A DNA stretch of 58,902 nt from assembly GCA_001770955.1 (NCBI GenBank), contig MESL01000037.1, positions 1 through 58,902 of the forward strand, given 5' to 3'. This stretch comes from Burkholderiales bacterium RIFCSPLOWO2_12_FULL_65_40 (GTDB lineage: Bacteria > Pseudomonadota > Gammaproteobacteria > Burkholderiales > Burkholderiaceae_C). The notes below the pieces were generated by a model. That model saw nothing but the letters and a program-made list of their open reading frames with translations. It ran no database searches and had not been told where the DNA came from. The position numbers and the translations under genes were made by a program. How positions within the stretch are numbered: the first letter of the stretch is position 1; each line of letters starts with the position of its first letter. Below, piece after piece: positions 1 through 6,871 of the stretch.

Positions 1-2
1 GC

Positions 3-164
3 TTGTAACGTGTGGCGAAGCGGTGACGCAGATTCCATGTCGGCACGGGACATTCACGATCCCACTACAGATGCCGGATATACGACTGCAGGTGTCTTAC
101 CCCCTGGTCCCCAATCGGTCAGGCTCTTGCTGTTGTGGGGGAGTCCATATACAACCTGTTAGAG
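3..164 (-). repeat. attC-like recombination site A (left boundary uncertain)
   Basis: The right core (158-164, CTCTAAC on the minus strand) follows the 92-codon cassette gene and matches the core at the other end of that cassette. The inner segment at 131-156 resembles the arm of site C (both contain CCCACAACAGCA on the minus strand). The only candidate distal core is TTGTAAC at 3-9, which would make a 162-bp site, longer than usual, so the left end may be wrong. Confidence 0.45.
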
Positions 165-189
165 CGCTCCACGAGAGGCTGCCGGACCC

Positions 190-468
190 TCATGACGCGA
201 AGGCTCTCACCGTGAGAACCGCAAGGAGAACGGTCATTAGGGAGAAACACCACGCCAACCAGCCCAAACCAAGAAATGACCAATGACTCGCGCTGGATTG
301 GCGCTGCAGTTCGTCCTGTTGCGCGAGGGAAAGGTGGCCTTGGCCCTTTTTCCATTCCGTAGGCCAGAAGCGCCACGGTGTCTCACGCAATGGCTCACCC
401 ATTCGGAAGGCGTCGATTGCCAGCGCCGCGCAGGCGCAGGTGAGAACGAGGAGCAACCAAGCGGACAT
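190..468 (-). CDS. Cassette-encoded small membrane protein, unknown function
   Basis: A 92-residue protein that I do not recognise. Residues about 1-20 (MSAWLLLVLTCACAALAID) and about 66-90 are hydrophobic and separated by a polar, Trp- and Gln-rich stretch, so two membrane segments are likely, or a signal anchor plus one helix. The ATG lies 4 nt after the GTTAGAG core at 473-479, leaving no room for a ribosome-binding site inside the cassette; translation probably depends on upstream cassette sequence. The gene fills its cassette and shares its strand with the other two, as expected of integron cassettes. Small membrane proteins are common cassette cargo, but no function can be inferred. Confidence 0.6.
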   Translation of the reverse strand: MSAWLLLVLTCACAALAIDAFRMGEPLRETPWRFWPTEWKKGQGHLSLAQQDELQRQSSASHWSFLGLGWLAWCFSLMTVLLAVLTVRAFAS

Positions 469-472
469 TGCG

Positions 473-529
473 CTCTAACGTTTACGCTCAGCGGGCGGCG
501 AAGCCATCCGATGGAGCAACCAGTTAAAT
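473..529 (-). repeat. attC-like recombination site B, 57 bp
   Basis: On the minus strand the site runs from ATTTAAC to GTTAGAG with a compact imperfect hairpin (GGCTTCGCC at its tip). The length of 57 bp is typical of short attC sites. The TAA stop of the upstream cassette gene (524-526) lies inside the first core. Both cores pair with the distant ends of their own cassettes rather than with each other, as expected in a cassette array. Confidence 0.7.
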
Positions 530-793
530 TTGCGTTTGGACAGCATAGACAACGAACTCATCTCCATTGAGGTCAATTGATTTTCGCCAAAGGTGCTTCT
601 TATTAGGCACTTCAAGAAACTCACCACGATACGCCTTGTGCGCCAGCTCTTTCTTCAATGCAGGCGTGAGACCTGGAAGTGCATTTGCTGGCAAGTCTGA
701 CCACGCTGCGACGAAACCTTTGAAGTTGCTGTAGCTGCCCTGAGAGGCATAAGTCGCTCCTTTGAATGCGGCGATATAGGTGTAGAGCGGCAC
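524..793 (-). CDS. Cassette-encoded hypothetical protein
   Basis: An 89-residue soluble protein starting with GTG only a few bases after the GTTAAAT core, again with no space for its own ribosome-binding site. It starts MPLYTYIAAFKGATYASQG and ends in a short beta-rich stretch around DEFVVYAVQ. There are no cysteines, no signal peptide and no motif I can assign. Its TAA stop is embedded in the attC core at 523-529, strong support that gene and site form one cassette. Base composition is lower in GC than the flanking chromosomal genes, in line with foreign origin. Function unknown. Confidence 0.6.
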   Translation of the reverse strand: MPLYTYIAAFKGATYASQGSYSNFKGFVAAWSDLPANALPGLTPALKKELAHKAYRGEFLEVPNKKHLWRKSIDLNGDEFVVYAVQTQI

Positions 794-797
794 AGCA

Positions 798-884
798 ATT
801 TAACGTAAAAATGACCGGACCACCAACATGAGCGGCGGAGCCGCCACCTGCTGTTGTGGGTCCGTGTATATTGACAAGTTAAAG
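798..884 (-). repeat. attC-like recombination site C, 87 bp
   Basis: This is the clearest site. Cores ATTTAAC (798-804) and GTTAAAG (878-884) flank an imperfect inverted repeat: GGACCACCAACA pairs with TGTTGTGGGTCC, with one offset base, around an inner hairpin GGCGGAGCCGCC. The stop codon of the cassette gene at 879-1136 lies in the right-hand core. Confidence 0.72.
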
Positions 885-1136
885 CTCAGGAGCATTTTTT
901 TCGATCCACAACGTTTCGCCTGGGTGGTGCTCTTCGACTGTGTCAATTGCTCCCGCAAGAACGTCCGGCTCTTGTCCTTGGAGGGGATAGATAAAGCGAG
1001 ACAAGCGCGAGTTCTTCAAGGCTGCGTATTCCGCCTCGGATATGGCGTCGGCGCCGCACCACACGTTGGCGTCGCGGCCCTCCGCTAGCCGCAAAGCGTC
1101 CTGCAGTCCAGCAGTGGAAATCGCAAGAATGACCAT
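879..1136 (-). CDS. First cassette gene, hypothetical protein
   Basis: An 85-residue protein with start ATG at 1136. I chose this start because it sits 6 nt after the GTTAAAT core at 1143-1149 and because the residues upstream in the same frame belong to the leader region. It starts MVILAISTAGLQDALRLAEG, contains a polar acidic middle (GADAISEAEYAALK) and an acidic C-terminal half. No signal peptide or metal motif is visible and I do not recognise the family. It is the promoter-proximal cassette. The gene has no Shine-Dalgarno sequence of its own and begins 8 nt after the stop codon of a 20-codon leader ORF, so translation is probably coupled to that leader. Confidence 0.6.
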   Translation of the reverse strand: MVILAISTAGLQDALRLAEGRDANVWCGADAISEAEYAALKNSRLSRFIYPLQGQEPDVLAGAIDTVEEHHPGETLWIEKNAPEL

Positions 1137-1142
1137 CGTGAA

Positions 1143-1178
1143 ATTTAACGTGATGTATCCCGCAAAACCTGCGGGATA
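1143..1178 (-). other. attI-like or proximal cassette junction with hairpin
   Basis: A core GTTAAAT on the minus strand (1149 to 1143) marks the junction with the first cassette. Just upstream is a perfect 9-bp inverted repeat, TATCCCGCA (1156-1164) and TGCGGGATA (1170-1178), with a 5-nt loop and no T-run, so it is unlikely to be a terminator. It may be part of an attI-like site or affect expression of the leader. Confidence 0.4.
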
Positions 1179-1207
1179 AACTGGACCGTGCGGAATATTC
1201 TGGTCAT
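1145..1207 (-). CDS. 20-codon leader ORF ahead of the cassette array
   Basis: The reading frame starts with ATG at 1207, preceded at 5 nt by a strong AGGAGA (minus strand, 1218-1213), and encodes MTRIFRTVQFIPQVLRDTSR. Its TAA stop lies within the GTTAAAT core and only 8 nt before the start of the first cassette gene. This arrangement resembles ORF-11 in the attI1 site of class 1 integrons, which increases translation of cassettes lacking a ribosome-binding site. The match in layout is seen here; the role is inferred. Confidence 0.45.
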   Translation of the reverse strand: MTRIFRTVQFIPQVLRDTSR

Positions 1208-1274
1208 TGGTTTCTCCTGGAAGTGGCTTGCAGCATAGGTTTGCAGGCGGCTGCCTGATTAAACATCCATGTAT

Positions 1275-1304
1275 AAAATACTCACGAAACCCGGCAGGCG
1301 TCAA
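1275..1304 (-). promoter_or_regulatory. Sigma70-type promoter driving the cassette array
   Basis: On the minus strand a TTGACG -35 box (1304-1299) is followed after 18 bp by TATTTT (1280-1275). It lies about 70 bp upstream of the leader ORF and points into the array, like an integron Pc promoter. Confidence 0.5.
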
Positions 1305-1446
1305 CGAGGCAAACTATAGCTCGCTACCAGACAAGAACCGCGCACTCAGACAGCACGTTTGGACTGTCAGGCAGCGGGTAGCGGCTGAACTGCCGCTTTT
1401 GGATCGTGTTGCCCAACGTCGGCTCAGGGTCGAAACCAGCCCCCCA

Positions 1447-2277
1447 TCACATCGCCCAAATACGCGGCCTCTGTGCTTCCAACTGCCAAAAATGCGCCCG
1501 CCACGCGGCCCACACCTGTTGCAGCAGGGCCATGGCGGGCTCCACCATCGGGGCCAGGGCGCGCACCACCACCACCTGCGGGTGGGGGCTGGTGGCGCCT
1601 GCGGTGGCTGCCAGGGGGTGGGCGGCGATCACGGCGCGCGCCAGGTCCAGGGCGGTGTCGCGGCGTGTGCGCTCCAGTGCCGAGCCGGTGATGAAAAAGA
1701 CCGACGCCATGCAGCGCTGCCCGGCCAGCCCCAGCGGGCTGCTCAGCAGCCGGTGGTCGGCGGCGTCGATGCGGCCGCGTTCCAACCACACGCCGGGCAC
1801 TTCGATGTGCTGCAGGAAGCGGCCCACCGCAAAGGGCTGGTCGGCGTGCGGCAGGCCCAGGGCCGTTGCGTCCCAGCCCAGAAACTCGGCCCCCGGCGCC
1901 AGTTCCAGCGTGAGGTGGTTTTCGGCCTGGCAGTCGTTGTAGCCAATGGCTTCCAGCGGCAGCCATTCAAGCCGGGCGCCCGGCGCCAGCGTCAGCCGTG
2001 TGCGCTGCAGCGCCTGCTCGCCGCTGGATCGGTAAAACCGCGTGGCGCCCGGCGTGGTGACGAGGCCATGCGCGCCCGGCCCCACCGTGGCGGTGAGCTC
2101 CAGCGTGTCGCCCCCCACCAGGCCGCCCGGCGGGTGGACCAGCACGTTGTGGCAGATGCCCCCGCCCTCGGGGTACAGGCTTTGCAGGATGCGCAGCGGG
2201 CCGTCGTGCGCAAAGCGCGCCACGGTGCGTGCGTCTTCCAGGGTGTAGTCAAGTTGGAGGCGTGCGTGCCAGGACAT
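1447..2277 (-). CDS. ureD: Urease accessory protein UreD
   Basis: UreD (UreH) is the scaffold that binds apo-urease and, with UreF and UreG, helps load nickel into the active site. The 276-residue length matches the family, and segments such as the GGLVGGDTLEL stretch near residue 60 and the middle ALGLPHADQPF region are typical. The start at 2277 (MSWHARLQLDYTLEDA) is preferred over a longer upstream extension that is low-complexity. It is divergent from the cyclase gene at 2459. In related bacteria ureD heads ureDABCEFG; here the DNA directly downstream is the cassette array rather than ureA, so the rest of the operon is displaced beyond the left edge, elsewhere, or absent. The reading frame itself is intact. 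Confidence 0.88.
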   Translation of the reverse strand: MSWHARLQLDYTLEDARTVARFAHDGPLRILQSLYPEGGGICHNVLVHPPGGLVGGDTLELTATVGPGAHGLVTTPGATRFYRSSGEQALQRTRLTLAPGARLEWLPLEAIGYNDCQAENHLTLELAPGAEFLGWDATALGLPHADQPFAVGRFLQHIEVPGVWLERGRIDAADHRLLSSPLGLAGQRCMASVFFITGSALERTRRDTALDLARAVIAAHPLAATAGATSPHPQVVVVRALAPMVEPAMALLQQVWAAWRAHFWQLEAQRPRIWAM

Positions 2278-2458
2278 GGGCGAGGGGTGTTGGAGGGTGG
2301 GCGGAACGGGGCAGGGCAGTGGCTCAGTCGCCTCCGCCGGGTATCCCGCAGCGGGTGGCGGCCTGCCACGGCGTGCGGCTGTTGTTTTCTCTGCTGCACG
2401 GCTTGACCGGCAGAGGGGGCGCACCTATTCTGGGGGGCTTCAAAGGGGAACGCTTTCC

Positions 2459-3547
2459 ATGCCCAATGCATCGACCAACGATACCGTGCGCCGCCTGCAG
2501 GCGCTGATAGAGCGCGAGACAGGCGCCCCGTTGGGGGCATCGGTGCAGGCCGAGATGGCGGCCATTCTGGGCGGCGGGCCAGCGGCGGCACGCCCCGTGG
2601 CCCCGGAGGTGGCGCAGGTGGCCGAGCGGGAGGTCACCATCGTGCTGGCCGACCTGCGCGGTTTCACGGCGCTGTCGGCCACGCGGCCCGCCGGTGAGGT
2701 GGTGATGGCCCTCAACCGGTGCCTCGCGCGGCTCAGCGAGGTGGTGTACCGCTACCAGGGCACCATCGACAAGTTCACGGGCGAATCGATCATGGTGCTG
2801 TTCGGCGCGCCGCAGTCGCATGCGGACGACGTCGAGCGCGCCCTGGTCTGCGCGGTCGAGATGCAGCTGGCCATGCGCGACCTGAACCTGGAGCATCTGC
2901 GCGAGCGTCTGCCGCAGGTGTACCTGGGCATCGGCATCAACACCGGCACGGTGGTGGCGGGGCGTTTTGGCTCCGACCTGTTCTCGCAATACACGGTGAT
3001 CGGCGAAGAGGTGAATCTGGCCTCGCGCATCGAGGCGTTCAGCCTGCGCGGGCAGATCTTGATGAGCGAGACCACTTACCAGCGCTGCGGCAGCCTGGTG
3101 TCGGCCACGGCGCCCATGCAGGTGTATGTGAAGGGCAAGGCCGAGCCGGTGGCCATGCGCGAGCTGGTGGCCATTCCGGCGCGCAAGCTCAAGGTGCCGC
3201 GCCAGGAGTTCCGGCGCAGCCACCGGGCCGAAACGCATGTGCCCTGCCTGTGCCAGCTGGTGCAGGGCGACGATGTGCAGCCGCGCATCATCCACGGCAT
3301 GATCGTGGACGTGAGCTACCACGGCCTGCAGATGGAGCTGCCCGAGCGCATCGAGCCGGGCAACGTGCTGCAGATGGAGTTTTCGCTGGCGCTGGTGGAG
3401 CACCGGGCGGTGGGCGTGTTCGCGCGCATCGTCAAGATCCAGGCCGTTGAAAACCATTGGGTGGCAGGCCTGGAGTTCACCGAGCTGGACGACGTGTCGC
3501 GCCAGAAGGTGCAGATGTTCGTGCAGTTGCTCGTGGCATCGCGCTAG
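2459..3547 (+). CDS. Class III adenylate/guanylate cyclase with C-terminal PilZ domain
   Basis: A 362-residue cytoplasmic protein. The cyclase homology domain spans about 55-235: metal-binding Asp65 in ADLRGFTALS, IDKFTGESIMVLFGAP carrying the substrate-selecting Lys, and YTVIGEEVNLASRIE with the transition-state Asn and Arg. The second metal position, normally Asp in KxxGD, is Glu here. The C-terminal 110 residues form a PilZ domain with RxxxR (RRSHR) and DxSxxG (DVSYHG), the two c-di-GMP binding motifs. It may therefore link cyclic mononucleotide production to c-di-GMP level. The start at 2459 follows AAGGGGAA and removes a low-complexity upstream extension. No membrane segment. Nucleotide specificity cannot be read from the sequence with certainty; Lys and the overall pattern favour cAMP. 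Confidence 0.8.
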   Translation: MPNASTNDTVRRLQALIERETGAPLGASVQAEMAAILGGGPAAARPVAPEVAQVAEREVTIVLADLRGFTALSATRPAGEVVMALNRCLARLSEVVYRYQGTIDKFTGESIMVLFGAPQSHADDVERALVCAVEMQLAMRDLNLEHLRERLPQVYLGIGINTGTVVAGRFGSDLFSQYTVIGEEVNLASRIEAFSLRGQILMSETTYQRCGSLVSATAPMQVYVKGKAEPVAMRELVAIPARKLKVPRQEFRRSHRAETHVPCLCQLVQGDDVQPRIIHGMIVDVSYHGLQMELPERIEPGNVLQMEFSLALVEHRAVGVFARIVKIQAVENHWVAGLEFTELDDVSRQKVQMFVQLLVASR

Positions 3548-3584
3548 CTCTTGCAAAGTGAAAAAGGCCTGTGTTCCTTGATGG

Positions 3585-3616
3585 GTAAGCGCTAATAGCT
3601 ACTGAAACTGTAGCGA
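3585..3616. repeat. AT-rich Comamonadaceae-type intergenic repeat
   Basis: The segment between the cyclase and maeB genes contains GCGCTAATAGCTACTGAAAC followed by TGTAGC, one copy of the AT-rich interrupted palindrome seen about ten times in this window. Confidence 0.45.
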
Positions 3617-3672
3617 AATACCTGAAATAGGTGCATCCGCACACCCCGGCGGGTGGCGGATGCACGTGGCGG

Positions 3673-5979
3673 CTACTTCGCGCGTGATGCCGCGCTGGCC
3701 ACGGCCAGGGCCGTCATGTTGAGCACACGGCGCACCGTGGCAGCCGGTGTCAGGATGTAGGCCGTGGCCGCCGCGCCCATGAGGATCGGGCCCACGGTCA
3801 CGCCGCCGCTGGTCGTGGTCTTGAGCACGTTGTAGAGGATGTTGGCCGAATCGATGTTCGGGCAGATCAGCAGGTTGGCCGAGCCGGTGAGCGTTGAATC
3901 CTGCATGTAGGTGGCGCGGATGTTGGGCTCCAGCGCCGCGTCGCCATGCAGTTCGCCGTCGCACTCGATCTCGGGGTGGCGCGCCACAAAAAGGTCGCGG
4001 GCCAGGCGCATTTTTTTCGCCGAAGCGCGCTTGGACGATCCAAAGCTCGAATGCGACAAGAAGGCCACCTTCGCCGGCAGGCCAAAGCGCTGCACTTCCT
4101 GCACCGACTTCCAGGCGATCTCGGCCAGCTGTTCCGCTGTCGGGTCTTCGTTGACGTAGGTGTCGGCGATGAACAGCGGGCCGCGGTCGGTCATGAGCGC
4201 GTTGAGGGTGGCGTAGTCGGCCACGCCGGCCTCATGGCCGATGATGCTGTGGATGCGCTCCAGATGCGTCTCGAACGTGCCCACCAGGCCGCAGATCATC
4301 GCGTCGGCGTCGCCCAGCTTGACCATCAGCGAGGCGATGATGGTGTTGGAGCGGCGCACGGCAGCCTTGGCCATTTCAGTCGTGGCGCCGTTGCGCTTCA
4401 TGAGCTGGTGGTAGTGCTCCCAGTATTGGCGAAAGCGCGGGTCGTCCTCGGGGTTGCAGATCTCCACGTCCTTGCCGGGCTGGATGCGCAGGCCGGCCTT
4501 GGCGATGCGTGCCGCGATCACGGCCGGGCGGCCGATCAGGATCGGGTGGGCGATGCGGTCATCCACCACGTTCTGTGCGGCGCGCAGGGCGCGCTCGTCT
4601 TCGCCGTCGGCATAGGCCACGCGCTTTTGCGCGTCGGGTAGGGCCTTGGCGGCGTTGATGACCGGGCGCATCAGGATGCCCGTCTGGTACACAAAGCGCC
4701 CAAGGTTCTCCTTGTAGGCCTCCATGTCGGTGATGGGGCGCGTGGCCACGCCCGAATCCATGGCGGCCTGGGCCACGGCCGGGGCGATCTTGAGGATCAG
4801 GCGGGTATCGAACGGCGTGGGAATCAGGTAGTCGGGGCCAAAAGTAAGTTCTTTGCCTGCGTAAGCGTTGGCTACCTCTTCGCTGATGTCTGCCTTGGCC
4901 AGGTCGGCGATCTGGCGCACGCAGGCCAGCTTCATGGCTTCGGTGATTTTGGTGGCACCGCAGTCGAGCGCGCCCCGGAAGATGTACGGGAAGCACAGCA
5001 CGTTGTTGACCTGGTTCGGGTAGTCCGAGCGGCCCGTGGCGATGATGCAGTCCGGGCGCACGGCCTTGGCCAATTCGGGGCGGATCTCGGGCTCGGGGTT
5101 GGCCAGCGCCAGGATGATGGGCTTGGGCCCCATGGTCTTGACCATCTCGGCCGTGAGCACGCCGGGAGCCGAGCAGCCGAGGAACACGTCCGCGCCGTTG
5201 ATAACGTCAGCCAGCGTGCGGGCCTCGGTCTTCTGGGCGTAGCGGGCCTTGGACTCGTCGTAGCCGCCCGGGCGGCCTTGGTAGATCACGCCCTTGGAAT
5301 CCACCATGTAGACGTTTTCGACCTTCACACCCAGGCCCACCATCACGTCCACGCAGGCAATGGCGGCGGCGCCCGCGCCCGAGACGGCGATCTTCACCGC
5401 GCCGATGTCCTTGCCCACCAGCTCCAGGCCGTTGAGCAGCGCGGCGCTGGAGATGATGGCCGTGCCGTGCTGGTCGTCATGGAACACCGGGATGTTCATG
5501 CGCTTGGAGAGTTCGCGCTCGATGTAGAAGCACTCGGGTGCCTTGATGTCTTCGAGGTTGATGCCGCCAAGCGTCGGTTCGAGCGCGGCGATGATGTCGA
5601 TCAGCTTGTCCGGGTCGCGCTCGTCGAGTTCGATGTCGAACACGTCTACGCCAGCAAACTTCTTGAACAGACAGCCCTTGCCCTCCATCACCGGTTTGCC
5701 GGCCAGCGGGCCGATGTCGCCCAGGCCCAGCACGGCCGTGCCGTTGGTGATGACGCCCACGAGGTTGCCGCGCGAGGTGTAGTCGAAGGCCTTGCTGGGG
5801 TCGGCCTGGATGTCGAGGCAGGGGTAGGCCACGCCGGGCGAGTACGCCAGGGACAGGTCGCGCTGGTTGGACAACGGCTTGGTCGGGGTGACGGAGATCT
5901 TGCCCCGGCTGGGGTTGCGGTGGTACTCGCGCGCGGCATCGCGCAGGGCGGCTTCGGCGGCGGACAGTTCTTGGGTCAT
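3673..5979 (-). CDS. maeB: NADP-dependent malic enzyme, MaeB type
   Basis: Oxidative decarboxylation of malate to pyruvate with NADP reduction. The 768 residues comprise a malic enzyme domain (about 1-430: [56 protein letters not shown]) and a C-terminal phosphotransacetylase-like domain (about 440-768), usually regulatory and non-catalytic in this family. Length and order match MaeB proteins of proteobacteria. The start at 5979 (MTQELSAAE) is chosen because TGAGGA lies 7 nt upstream; an ATG eight codons earlier lacks one. It is a single-gene unit, convergent with the cyclase gene. Its 350-nt leader contains a small ORF and an intrinsic terminator in the same direction, which might make expression conditional. 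Confidence 0.93.
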   Translation of the reverse strand: MTQELSAAEAALRDAAREYHRNPSRGKISVTPTKPLSNQRDLSLAYSPGVAYPCLDIQADPSKAFDYTSRGNLVGVITNGTAVLGLGDIGPLAGKPVMEGKGCLFKKFAGVDVFDIELDERDPDKLIDIIAALEPTLGGINLEDIKAPECFYIERELSKRMNIPVFHDDQHGTAIISSAALLNGLELVGKDIGAVKIAVSGAGAAAIACVDVMVGLGVKVENVYMVDSKGVIYQGRPGGYDESKARYAQKTEARTLADVINGADVFLGCSAPGVLTAEMVKTMGPKPIILALANPEPEIRPELAKAVRPDCIIATGRSDYPNQVNNVLCFPYIFRGALDCGATKITEAMKLACVRQIADLAKADISEEVANAYAGKELTFGPDYLIPTPFDTRLILKIAPAVAQAAMDSGVATRPITDMEAYKENLGRFVYQTGILMRPVINAAKALPDAQKRVAYADGEDERALRAAQNVVDDRIAHPILIGRPAVIAARIAKAGLRIQPGKDVEICNPEDDPRFRQYWEHYHQLMKRNGATTEMAKAAVRRSNTIIASLMVKLGDADAMICGLVGTFETHLERIHSIIGHEAGVADYATLNALMTDRGPLFIADTYVNEDPTAEQLAEIAWKSVQEVQRFGLPAKVAFLSHSSFGSSKRASAKKMRLARDLFVARHPEIECDGELHGDAALEPNIRATYMQDSTLTGSANLLICPNIDSANILYNVLKTTTSGGVTVGPILMGAAATAYILTPAATVRRVLNMTALAVASAASRAK

Positions 5980-6060
5980 TCGGTAATCCTCAACGGTAGG
6001 CAAATTGAGCTTACTCCACTGCGGCGAACCCTTTTGTTGCAGGAGGCCCGGGCGGCCTGC

Positions 6061-6102
6061 AAAAAGCGCTGCCCCGCCAGGCCAGGGGCTGGGGCGGGGC
6101 AG
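6061..6102 (-). terminator. Intrinsic terminator or attenuator upstream of maeB
   Basis: On the minus strand CTGCCCCGCC (6102-6093) pairs perfectly with GGCGGGGCAG (6078-6069), followed by CGC and five T residues (6065-6061). It begins right after the TGA of a 46-codon ORF and stands about 80 nt before the maeB start. Confidence 0.6.
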
Positions 6103-6243
6103 TCACCACCGTGGAGGCGTGGCCGTGAATCGGGCTCTTGGGGCAGCGCGGGTGCGACGCGAGTGGGCATCGGCCTGGCGTGCGGCGGAGACAGCGGCGG
6201 AGGTGTCGCGGCTGGCGCCATTGAAGAAAACGTTCAGGACCAC
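6103..6243 (-). CDS. Possible 46-residue ORF in the maeB leader
   Basis: A GTG-started frame begins MVLNVFFNGASRDTSAAVSA and continues through an Arg- and Ala-rich tail to end in Trp-stop. The TGA directly abuts a strong intrinsic terminator, so the frame and the hairpin look like one small transcription unit or a leader peptide plus attenuator for maeB. The N-terminal part looks protein-like; the tail is low-complexity. No clear ribosome-binding site was found and the start is uncertain. Alternatively the transcript could be a small RNA and the frame accidental in GC-rich DNA. Confidence 0.3.
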   Translation of the reverse strand: MVLNVFFNGASRDTSAAVSAARQADAHSRRTRAAPRARFTATPPRW

Positions 6244-6329
6244 GGCTGTGATCGAGGCCCGCAGGATACCGGATTCGCGGACGGATGGATGGAGTGGGGC
6301 CTCCAGAGCCGAAAAAGAGGGGGCGCAGA

Positions 6330-6554
6330 TCAGGGCGCGGAGTCACCGGGCGCGCGCGTGAAACCAAGCGCTTCGAGTTCTTCGGGCGACAGATCGAGTT
6401 CGGCCACCTCGGGCTGGCGGGGTTCGATGGTGCGGCGCCGCTCGTAGGGCGTGGGCGGGCCGACTTCGGCATGGCGCCGGTCCCGGCCGGAGCGCCGGTC
6501 GGGTACGTTGCGCCGGTCGGCGCCCGGTGCGGGGGGAATTGCGGGGTTGCTCAT
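6330..6554 (-). CDS. Small conserved-looking hypothetical protein, Arg-rich
   Basis: A 74-residue soluble protein (start MSNPAIPPAPGADRRN). The N-terminal half contains repeated RR pairs (DRRNVPDRRSGRDRRH, ERRRT) and the C-terminal half is acidic and helical (LDLSPEELEALGFTRAPG). Codon use is like the neighbours, and the frame is not shadowed by a better one. No function can be assigned. An alternative ATG ten codons upstream would add a Cys-containing extension; neither start has a strong ribosome-binding site. It stands alone between the maeB leader and the purine cluster. Confidence 0.55.
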   Translation of the reverse strand: MSNPAIPPAPGADRRNVPDRRSGRDRRHAEVGPPTPYERRRTIEPRQPEVAELDLSPEELEALGFTRAPGDSAP

Positions 6555-6764
6555 GTCTATTCCCATGCAGTGGGAGCAAGCCATGGGCTGACAGGCGCAT
6601 GCAGACCATGGCTTGCCGTCGGGTTCGGGGAGGGCTGTGCGGCAGGGCCGTCAGGCAGGCCGCAAAACAAGTATGCCGTGGGCACTATGGCCTGGCAAAC
6701 AATAAGTTACCAGCTGGCTTCTTTTCAGTTTTCCATTCTGCGAACGCGGCACCCGCGACGCATG

Positions 6765-6868
6765 AAACTGGCGCGCCCCAGGCCAGGGCCGCCGCGCAAG
6801 GGCCGCCCCGCCGCGCTGGCGGCGTCCCCCTGCCCGCAGCGCGCAGCACCTCAGGGGGGTGTTGTTTC
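6765..6868. repeat. GC-rich palindromic intergenic segment
   Basis: The stretch contains GGGCCGCCGCGCAAGGGCC, further GGCGG/CCGCC inverted repeats and CCTCAGGGGGG near its end. It has the look of the GC-rich extragenic repeats frequent in Comamonadaceae and lies directly at the 3' end of the M20 hydrolase gene, so it may act as a transcript end. The rest of 6555-6871 shows no gene. Confidence 0.35.
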
Positions 6869-6871
6869 ACT

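Larger units (their letters stand above)
3..1149 (-). mobile_element. Integrase-less gene cassette array (CALIN-like)
   Basis: Three short genes on the minus strand are each bounded by 7-bp core sites of the integron type (GTTRRRY at the cassette start, RYYYAAC at its end). Two cassettes carry matching ends: 158-164 GTTAGAG with 473-479 CTCTAAC, and 523-529 GTTAAAT with 798-804 ATTTAAC. The DNA between the cores folds into imperfect hairpins as attC sites do. Two of the stop codons lie inside the core, a hallmark of cassettes. Read on the minus strand the array starts at 1149 and runs off the left edge. An integron integrase would be expected to the right, divergent, but that side holds only ureD, so this is either a cluster of attC sites lacking an integrase or one end of a larger, rearranged integron. 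Confidence 0.7.

Noticed and set aside
1156..1178. Intrinsic terminator
   Set aside because: A perfect stem but no T-run on either side, and it lies inside the leader ORF; more likely part of the recombination junction.
1207..2406. Plus-strand frame in the place where a divergent integron integrase would be expected
   Set aside because: No tyrosine-recombinase boxes (no R...H-x-x-R...Y pattern) and it is antisense to ureD; composition is that of a shadow.
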